NCBI GenBank assembly: GCA_938004075.1
Contig: CALKWP010000029.1
Location: forward strand, 1-8,147
Origin: an uncultured Methanomassiliicoccales archaeon
GTDB lineage: Archaea > Thermoplasmatota > Thermoplasmata > SG8-5
Direction of reading: 5' to 3'
Length of the DNA stretch: 8,147 nt
Positions 1 through 6,000 of this stretch are shown piece after piece. Both the position numbers and the translations under genes were made by a program. Under the pieces are notes generated by a model. It was not told the DNA's origin. It saw only the letters and a program-made list of their open reading frames with translations, and ran no database searches. Numbering within the stretch: the first letter of the stretch is position 1; each line of letters begins with the position of its first letter.

Positions 1-58
1 AATGAACCTGTGACCCCCGAGATCTACACTCTTTCCCTACACGCCGCTCTTCCGATCT
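1..58 (+). other. Illumina P5/TruSeq universal adapter (non-biological)
   Basis: These 58 bases align without gaps to the full Illumina universal adapter, ending in the diagnostic GCTCTTCCGATCT at 46-58. I count six mismatches (positions 6, 7, 9, 11, 16 and 44), most near the outer end where base quality would be poorest. The same adapter appears inverted at the other end of the window. Genuine sequence therefore begins at 59, and anything read through this segment is an artefact. The adapter identity comes from memory of the published oligonucleotide, but the match is too long to be chance. Confidence 0.97.
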
Positions 59-1330
59 ATTGAGCAAGATGGCACGTTTCGGAGCAATCTCAGGATTGCC
101 CATCTTTCAGGGGCGGCGTTCAGCCCGGCGAGATTGAGCCTCAATATCACCCACCGAGGCCTTGAGATATCTGGCGCCGATGGAATGCACCCGGAGTATG
201 TGACATTCGACCGGAATTTCGAGAGGGCGTCCATGGGATTGCTTGGAATCGAATCTCTTTCGCCTGGAGGGTTGCCGGTCGGGAAGAATTACCTAGTCTG
301 GATGCCGAGCGCCCTGATGCCGCCTGATTTTGTAAGACCGGTTTTGGCTGATGCCCAGAAGGAGGGGCATGCCATTCTGCTGGCTCTTTCTTCCGTTGAC
401 ACAGATTCCATCGGAGAATGGATATCGGAAACAGGCCTCAGCCGGAAGGGACTCATCGACCGCGGGCTGCTTCAGATTGTGGATTGGTACAGCCAGAAAA
501 GCGCAAAGGTCCTCGGGATGGAGATGGATGATGGCATGATAAGAACATCCAGAGACCTCACGCATCTCGGCGTCGGAATCGATATGGCCCTCAGAAAGAT
601 CGGGGACCAGTCTCCGGCAACATGTATCATGGAGATTCATTCACAGGCAATCAGGCTCTTTGATTTCAGGTCGCTTTACTCATTCGCCCAGTCAGTCAAT
701 GCAAAGCTCACCGAGAAAGGTTACACTGCATTCATGCTCATGGAGAGAAATGCCCACGACGGAAGCATCAATGCCGCGATGGAAGAACTGTTTGATGGGA
801 TCATTGACATCCGCTCATCCGGCGGCAATCTTGAGATAGCCATCATAAGCATTCGCGGCAGCCATGCGCAGCCTGAATACCGGACACTGACGAAGATGAG
901 GGACAAGCTTACCGTCGATGTTTCAAAGCGCATACCTGGCCACAGCATCGGTTCTGACATACCGGGGCACGGGCTTGCTGCCAGGTTGAAGGAGCTTGAA
1001 GCAGAGCTTGAGAAAACAGTTGGGCAGAAAACAATGCTGGAGAAACGGCTTGCCGAGATGTCGGAGAAGGAGAGCAAATTCCAGGGCAAGCATGATGAGA
1101 TGAAAGCCGCCATGCAGGAAATCGAAAAGAGATTGGCCGCAGAAAAGGTGAACGCGGATAATGCTGGCGCAATCGACCCTGACCACAAGGCTGAGATTGC
1201 CAGGCTCTTGAAGATAATGGACGAGATGCTTGAGAAGCTTCCGGCGGATGTGATAGAGAGGTTCGCCAAGAGTGATGACTTCAAGCTGTACGAGAAGATA
1301 ATCAATCTTTACCTGGAGGAAGAGGAATGA
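59..1330 (+). CDS. Tandem KaiC/RAD55-like protein, 5'-truncated, with a degenerate nucleotide site, coiled coil and C-terminal helical module
   Basis: The frame is open from the adapter junction at 59 to TGA at 1328-1330 (423 residues), so the real N-terminus is missing. A TTG at 134 could act as a start, but the 25 codons before it read as protein. Residues 7-39 (NLRIAHLSGAAFSP..., NITHRGLEIS) match the closing strands of a KaiC-family domain, typically RxLRVxKMRGxxHxxxxxPFEITxxGIxV. A second domain spans about 55-288. GGLPVGKNYLVW (70-81) aligns with the strand before the P-loop, but MPSALMPPDF follows instead of GxxGxGKT. The Walker B strand is CIMEIHS (189-195), and the domain closes with GNLEIAIISIRGSHAQ. 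Acidic Glu pairs typical of KaiC are absent. I infer a non-hydrolysing regulatory domain paired with a probably active upstream domain lost off the end. A coiled coil follows (about 305-365), then a helical module (387-414) shared with the zinc-ribbon protein at the right end. The 3' end overlaps nnr. The fold call is fairly sure; the biological role is unknown. Confidence 0.82.
   Translation: MEQDGTFRSNLRIAHLSGAAFSPARLSLNITHRGLEISGADGMHPEYVTFDRNFERASMGLLGIESLSPGGLPVGKNYLVWMPSALMPPDFVRPVLADAQKEGHAILLALSSVDTDSIGEWISETGLSRKGLIDRGLLQIVDWYSQKSAKVLGMEMDDGMIRTSRDLTHLGVGIDMALRKIGDQSPATCIMEIHSQAIRLFDFRSLYSFAQSVNAKLTEKGYTAFMLMERNAHDGSINAAMEELFDGIIDIRSSGGNLEIAIISIRGSHAQPEYRTLTKMRDKLTVDVSKRIPGHSIGSDIPGHGLAARLKELEAELEKTVGQKTMLEKRLAEMSEKESKFQGKHDEMKAAMQEIEKRLAAEKVNADNAGAIDPDHKAEIARLLKIMDEMLEKLPADVIERFAKSDDFKLYEKIINLYLEEEE
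1217..1300 (+). other. C-terminal helical module, copy 1 (within KaiC-like CDS)
   Basis: Encodes MDEMLEKLPADVIERF followed by AKSDDFKLYEKI. Aligned without gaps to the C-terminus of the zinc-ribbon protein (6846-6929, minus strand), 14 of 28 positions are identical by eye, and most of the rest are conservative (I/V, R/K, D/E, F/Y). The core can be written LPxxVxExFAKSxDxKxY. Both copies lie at the extreme C-terminus, directly after a predicted coiled coil, so this looks like a portable docking or oligomerisation element. I do not know a domain name for it. Confidence 0.8.
1315..1319 (+). promoter_or_regulatory. Shine-Dalgarno GGAGG for nnr
   Basis: GGAGG lies inside the last codons of the KaiC-like gene, 7 bases before the ATG at 1327 and 10 bases before the in-frame ATG at 1330. 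Together with the ATGA overlap of stop and start it supports translational coupling. Both ATGs are in frame, giving MMH or MH as the N-terminus; the spacing suits the first slightly better. Confidence 0.75.
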
Positions 1331-2748
1331 TGCATCCGCTTGAATCGAAGGTCCTGGACATCAACTCGGCCGCGCTGGGGGTTTCAACTTCCGACCTGAT
1401 GGAAAGGGCTGGAAAGGCAATTGCGGAGAATGTGCTGGCTATGAATCTTGAGGGGCGCGCCATTGTCGTTTGCGGGCCGGGAAACAATGGCGGGGACGGC
1501 ATTGTTGCGGCCAGATACCTTTCCGAAGCCGGCCGGGATGTTACCGTTGCTCTGGTGATTCCAAGAGAATCCATGAAGAGCCAGCTCATGTACACGAACC
1601 TTCGGAAGCTTCCCAAATCAGTCAAAGTCATCGAGAATGCGGACCCGGCTCTGGCCAGGGATTTCGGAATCATAATAGACTCGATGCTGGGGACCGGGTT
1701 GAGGTCCGAGCCAGCAGAGCCGTTTGCATCCTGGATTGCGGCAATCAACGCTTCGGAAGCCCATGTGATTTCCGTTGACGTGCCGACAGGCCTTGGCACC
1801 CGGACATCGGTGAACCCGGAGATGACCGTGACATTCCATGACTTCAAGGACGGGATGGACTTGAAAAACAGCGGGAGGATCGTTATCGCGGATATCGGCA
1901 TTCCGCCCGAGGCGGCAATCTACACGGGGCCGGGCGAGCTTGCTTTCTACCCGGTGCCAGCAAAGGACTCGCACAAGGGCCAGAACGGCCGCCTCCTGAT
2001 AATTGGCGGCGGGCCGTATGCCGGCGCGCCCGCACTCTCGGCGTTCGCCGCCCACGCGATAGGCGCGGACCTGGTCACAATCGCCAGCCCGGAATCCAGC
2101 TCATCAATAATCTCATCCTACAGCCCGAATTTCATAGTCCGACCGCTCGATGGAAAGGTCCTGGCAAAGCGGCATGTCGAAAGCATCCTGGAGTTAGCGG
2201 AAGAAGCCGATGCCGTGCTGCTGGGCCCGGGGCTCGGGAGGGACGATGAGACGATTATCGCGGCGCGCGAGCTTCTGAAAAAATTGAGGAAGCCTATGAC
2301 AATCGATGCGGATGGATTGTTCGCCATCTCAGGGAAGGCTTCAGCATTCAAGGTGCCGGTTGTCCTCACACCCCATGCAAGGGAATTCGCCGGTCTGGGC
2401 GGGCCGGATGAGCCCACGCCGGAATCCGTGGATGCGATTGCGGAGAAGTACGGCGCTACTGTTCTGCTGAAGCGCCCCATCGACATCATATCGGACGGAA
2501 AGAGCCGGAAGCTCAACAGGACTGGAAATCCAGGCATGACCGTCGGCGGAACCGGGGACGTGCTGGCAGGCATTGTCGCGGGCCTCATGTCGAAGAAGGT
2601 CGCGCCATTCAATGCAGCGAGGATCGGCGCGTACATATCTGGGTATGCGGGCGATATTGCCTTCGACAGCCTGGGATACTCGATGACCGCGACCGATGTG
2701 GTCGCGTGCGTGCCAGGGGCGCTGAAGAAGGCGCTGGGTTTGTGTTGA
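1327..2748 (+). CDS. nnr: Bifunctional NAD(P)H-hydrate epimerase / ADP-dependent NAD(P)H-hydrate dehydratase
   Basis: Cytosolic metabolite-repair enzyme. The N-terminal YjeF_N half epimerises R- and S-NAD(P)HX, and the C-terminal ribokinase-like half dehydrates S-NAD(P)HX to NAD(P)H using ADP. The 473 residues fit the usual fused length. Epimerase landmarks: GPGNNGGDG (50-58, nucleotide/metal loop), IIDSMLGTG (116-124), VDVPTG (150-155, catalytic Asp151, K+ site) and ADIGIPP near 188-194. Dehydratase landmarks: HKGQNGRLLIIGG (216-228), GPGLGRD (300-306), DADGL (327-331), LTPHAREF (347-354) and GNPGMTVGGTGDVLAG (400-415), with Asp411 the expected catalytic base in the ADP site. The end, SMTATDVVACVPGALKKAL, is family-typical. 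No key residue is missing and no frameshift is seen. The dehydratase loop usually reads LLKG; here it is LLKR (380-383), a mild oddity. The start overlaps the upstream stop by 4 bases (ATGA), so the gene is expected to be cotranscribed with the KaiC-like gene. A functional link to that gene is not implied. Confidence 0.96.
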   Translation: MMHPLESKVLDINSAALGVSTSDLMERAGKAIAENVLAMNLEGRAIVVCGPGNNGGDGIVAARYLSEAGRDVTVALVIPRESMKSQLMYTNLRKLPKSVKVIENADPALARDFGIIIDSMLGTGLRSEPAEPFASWIAAINASEAHVISVDVPTGLGTRTSVNPEMTVTFHDFKDGMDLKNSGRIVIADIGIPPEAAIYTGPGELAFYPVPAKDSHKGQNGRLLIIGGGPYAGAPALSAFAAHAIGADLVTIASPESSSSIISSYSPNFIVRPLDGKVLAKRHVESILELAEEADAVLLGPGLGRDDETIIAARELLKKLRKPMTIDADGLFAISGKASAFKVPVVLTPHAREFAGLGGPDEPTPESVDAIAEKYGATVLLKRPIDIISDGKSRKLNRTGNPGMTVGGTGDVLAGIVAGLMSKKVAPFNAARIGAYISGYAGDIAFDSLGYSMTATDVVACVPGALKKALGLC

Positions 2749-2771
2749 AATATGGGCGAACGGCTCAACGG

Positions 2772-2801
2772 CACAGAAGGATGATAGAACAGCATTCTGT
2801 G
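2772..2801 (+). repeat. Inverted repeat/hairpin, 7-bp perfect stem
   Basis: CACAGAA (2772-2778) pairs with TTCTGTG (2795-2801) around a 16-base loop. It starts 23 bases after the nnr stop, so it could be part of the 3' end of the nnr transcript. No U-run follows, so it is not a classical terminator. A second TTCTGTG at 2962-2968 could compete for the same arm. Confidence 0.5.
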
Positions 2802-2833
2802 GAAGAGCGTGCAAAATGGGGGGCCACGGTAAA

Positions 2834-2871
2834 CGTGGGATAAGGCTCCAACCCATGGGCTTACACCCACG
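2834..2871 (+). repeat. Inverted repeat/hairpin, 10 bp with a small internal loop
   Basis: CGTGGG (2834-2839) pairs with CCCACG (2866-2871), and TAAG (2841-2844) pairs with CTTA (2860-2863). One base (2840) faces two (2864-2865) as an internal loop, and a CCCATGGG palindrome lies at 2852-2859. The left arm can alternatively pair upstream as CCACG (2824-2828) with CGTGG (2834-2838). The two mutually exclusive folds could be chance, or belong to a structured RNA. Confidence 0.5.
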
Positions 2872-2910
2872 GCTCCCATTGATGTCTAGCGATTGGTTTT
2901 GGCACACGAT

Positions 2911-2950
2911 ATCGAAGCTCTTATGCTTCGATTCAGAAACCCCGCCCTTA
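2911..2950 (+). repeat. 8-bp perfect hairpin followed by GAAACCCCGCCCTTA
   Basis: ATCGAAGC (2911-2918) pairs perfectly with GCTTCGAT (2925-2932) around the loop TCTTAT. Three bases later comes GAAACCCCGCCCTTA (2936-2950). A stem-loop followed by this pyrimidine-rich arm resembles the right end of IS200/IS605 elements, but the complementary GGGCGGGG arm is absent. A loose CGGGG at 2974-2978 could pair with CCCCG (2940-2944) across a long loop. This is the most structured piece of the intergenic region. Confidence 0.5.
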
Positions 2951-3016
2951 TGTTAGCAAGATTCTGTGGCAGACGGGGCATGGTGAAAATGGTCGGTGCC
3001 GTGGTGCGGTCCTCAA

Positions 3017-6000
3017 TTAAAGCAGCTTCGTCAAGCTCTCCTTCAGCTTGTCCAGGTACTCGCGCCGGTCTTCCAGGGCCTTCTCCTTCTTGGCAATGTC
3101 CTCTTCGCGGCGCTTAAGCTCGGCTTCCTGGGCCTCCTGCTTGCCCCGGTCGGACTTGTGGCCCTTCTCGCGCTTGGACAGTTCCTTCTCCTGGGCGGCA
3201 AGCTCCTTCTCCATCTTCTTGAGGCGGGCCATCTCGCGGGTGATGCTGTCGCGCTCGTTGCCTACGAGTTTTTCCACGCGCTCGGAGATTATCTCCTCGA
3301 TGTCCACCGCTTTCTGGCTCTCCAGCTCTATCTGGCGCCACACATCGGCAGCTTCCTTCTTCTCTGCCATGAGCGATTCCATGTCGGAGTCCAGCTGCCT
3401 CCTCCGGGCCATGAGGTCGTCCTGGAACGTGCGGTTCTGCTCTGCAAGCTCGAGAACCTCGCGCTCCTTCTTCTCCAGCTCCGCCTCCCTGGCCTTGAGG
3501 TCCTCCTCGACTGTCGATTTCAGCTTTTCCAGGCGCTCGTTCTCTGACGTGAGCTTCTTCAAGTTCTCCTCGGCGCGCTTTTGCTCGACTGATTTGCCGT
3601 ATTTCATCAGGGCCAGCGCGGACTGCTTCATCTCATCGACCTTCGAGCGCTCCTCCTTCAGCATATCCATCTCCGCCTGGCGCTTGTCCATCTCCTCCTC
3701 GAGAAGTCGGCGCATGCGGTTCAGGTCGGCTTCGCGCTCGCGGAGCTCCTTCTGTTGATTCTCAATCTCCTTGACCTTCTGGGGCAGGTCGCCCTTCATC
3801 TTGTCCAGCTCGGCCCTTTCCAGCTTGATGTCCTCGAGCTTTGAATGAAGGTCCGATTCCATCTGGTTGAGGTCGCGCTCGTGAGCGGCGAGCTCCTCCT
3901 CGCGCCTTGTGACTGATTCCGCGCGGACTTTCAGCTCCTCCGTCTCCTTGGCCATATTCTCTATGTTCGCGTCAAGCTCCTTGTCGCGCTCCGCCAGGTC
4001 GTCTGCCTTGTAGTTCAGCTCCATCTCGAGGCGCTTCAGCTCGTCGGACTTCTTCTGGAGCTCGTCCTTCTTGGCTTCAAGCTCGGATTCCCTGGCCCTG
4101 AATTGCTTTTGCTTTGCATCGAGAGCTTTGGTTTCCTTGCCGATGTCCTTCCAGACTTTCTCTATTTCATCTTTCTGGGTGATGAGGCGGAGGCGCTCGT
4201 CCTTGAGCTCCTTCTCCAGCTCGTTGAGCTTTATCTCGCGCTTCTCGAAGCTGTCCTTGGACTTGGCGATCTGCTTCTCCCTGAGCTTGATGTCGGATTC
4301 GCGCATCTTTACGTCGGATATCTTGGAAGCCAGGTCCTCATTCTCCTTCTCGAGCTTCCTCTCCTCTTTCTTGATGGATTCCAATCTTTCAAGAATGTCA
4401 GCTTCCCGAGCTGCCAGGGATTCCTCGTGGGCCTGCAGCTCGCCTTCCTTCCTTGAATATTCGGCGACCCTGGAATCGGCCTCCTCCTGCCTCTGGGCGG
4501 CTTTGCGTTCCCGCTCGGTTACGGCCATCTCCCTGCGATGGATTGCCTCGGTCTCGTCTGCCAGGGCTTTGGATTTCTCCTCCATGTCTGATTTGAAATC
4601 GCTGACCCGCTCGGATAGCGCGTTCCTCTCCTCCTCAAGTTCGGATGCGCGGGACTCCAGCATGGACTCCTTCTCCGCAAGCTGGCTTTCCAGATTCGAC
4701 AGCTCCTTCTCTTTCCTTGTGAGGTCCTTGTCGAAGCTGTCGAGCAGGTTGGAGCGCTCGTCCGTGGAAGCGCGGTCCTCCTCCAGATGCTGCCTCTCCT
4801 GAGCGACCTTCTCGATGGCATTGGAAAGCTCGGCTCCCTGCTTCTTGAGGTCCTTTTCCAGCCTGGTCAGGATGTCATCGCGCTCATCTGCCTCGTCCTT
4901 CCTGATGTCCAGTTCCTTCCTGAGCTGCCTGAGCTCAGACTTAAGCTTCTCGCTGGCCGATTCCCTCTCTTCCAGGTTAGCCAGGCGTTTTTCCAGGCTC
5001 TGTTCCTGTTTGTCGAGCTCCTTGGTCCTGGTCTTTATAGCGTGCTGCTCGGACTCAAGCTCGGACTTCCACTTTTCAAGAGATTTCTCCCTGGTCTTTA
5101 TGTCCTTGCTAACCGCCTCAAGCTCTGCGCGCTTCTCATCAATCTCACTCTGTGTCTTGGCCAGCTTCTTTTCCAGCTTGTTCTGGATCTTCTCGCGTGC
5201 CTCGACCTTCTCCTTGCGGGTGTCCAGGTCTTTGAGGTGCTTCGAAATCTCGTTGCGCCTGGCGAGTATCTCGGATTCCTTCTCCCCTATCTCGTCCTTG
5301 GAGAGGCGGATGCCCTCCCTCATCTTCTCCAGTTCCTGAATCTCCGATTTGAATTTCATGTATTTGGAATCGAATTCCTTCTCGCGTTCCTCGAGATCCT
5401 CTAGCCTGGATGCGATGTCATTCTCGGACTGCTTGAGCCTGGTAGCCAGCTCCTTCTCCCGCCCGGTAAGGTCTTTCTCGGCCTCATCGATTATCCTGTT
5501 TCGCTCATCAAGGTCAGATTCCATCTGCTCTATGCCAATCTGTTTTTCCTCCAGCTCGGCAAGGCGCTTGTCGAAATCCTCGATGTCGGAATCCAGCCCG
5601 GCTCTGGCGCTCTCGATCTCTTCCCTCTGCCTCTGAATGTCAGATTCGGATGCTGTCAACCCATCCCTTGCGTCCTCAAGCTCCTTCTTGAGGGCAGCCA
5701 GCTCCTTCTCCTTGGCCTTGACATCGGCCTTCATCTTCTCCATCGTCTTATGATTCTCTGCCGCCTCTCTCTCAAGCTTCTCGGAACTCTTTTTCAGCTC
5801 ATCCTTTTCCGAGCCCAGTGTGGATTCCAGCTCCGCGAGGGCCTTCTCCTTGGCCTCGAGCTCCTTCTGGGCCTTCCTGATGGACTGGTTGGCCTTCTCC
5901 ACCTCGGATTTCTTCTCTTTCAATTCCGCAGATAATGATTCCATGGCAGAGCTTTTCTCGTCAATCTCCTTCCGCTGTGACTCAAGCCTGGATTCCAGTT

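Larger units (their letters stand above)
2794..2969 (+). repeat. Direct repeat pair ATTCTGTGG bracketing the hairpin region
   Basis: ATTCTGTGG occurs at 2794-2802 and again at 2961-2969. Both copies are preceded by AG (one with an extra C) and followed by one variable base and AGA, and each has AAAATGG further on (2813-2819 and 2986-2992). The pair encloses two of the three hairpins. It could be a small duplication or a coincidence in a degraded region; it is too short to call a target-site duplication firmly. Confidence 0.4.
2749..3016. other. Convergent intergenic region with hairpins; possible decayed IS200/IS605 right end
   Basis: This gap lies between two convergent genes, so it needs no promoter and should hold transcription ends for both. 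No clear oligo-T terminator is present; the best T-rich spots are TTTT at 2897-2900 (plus) and the complement of AAAA at 2986-2989 (minus). It contains three hairpins, a 9-base direct repeat pair and GAAACCCCGCCCTTA at 2936-2950. That string, right after a compact stem-loop, recalls the 3' end of TnpB-associated RNAs, where CCCCGCCC normally pairs with a following GGGCGGGG. The second arm is missing here. A short open frame at 2748-2843 ends HSVEERAKWGATVNVG and could be a degraded transposase tail, but I cannot confirm that. Confidence 0.35.

Noticed and set aside
134..136. TTG as the true start of the KaiC-like gene
   Set aside because: The 25 in-frame codons upstream (59-133) continue a recognisable KaiC-domain closing segment and there is no Shine-Dalgarno, so the gene is better read as 5'-truncated.
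37..234. Minus-strand open frame of 65 residues at the left end
   Set aside because: Its C-terminal codons are adapter sequence, and the rest is antisense to the KaiC-like gene, whose frame shows clear protein features.
721..1305. Minus-strand Ser-rich frame of 194 residues opposite the KaiC-like gene
   Set aside because: It mirrors the coiled-coil and acidic codons of the plus-strand gene and shows no domain or ribosome binding site.
2776..2900. Box C/D small RNA (GGATGATA resembling a C box)
   Set aside because: There is no matching D box CTGA at a suitable distance and no terminal stem.
2118..2907. Minus-strand frames of 253 and 188 residues opposite the end of nnr
   Set aside because: They overlap the strongly conserved dehydratase domain of nnr and have no recognisable motifs.
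2772..2992. CRISPR array or tRNA in the spacer
   Set aside because: The repeated 9-mer occurs only twice and the hairpins differ in sequence, with no regular spacing. No cloverleaf with a T-arm GTTC motif can be drawn.
2996..5935. Several long plus-strand open frames rich in Leu or Ser (for example 2996-3547, 3048-3758, 4071-4802, 4787-5404)
   Set aside because: They are antisense reflections of the Glu/Lys-rich coiled-coil codons. Composition is extreme and no start signals or known motifs are present.
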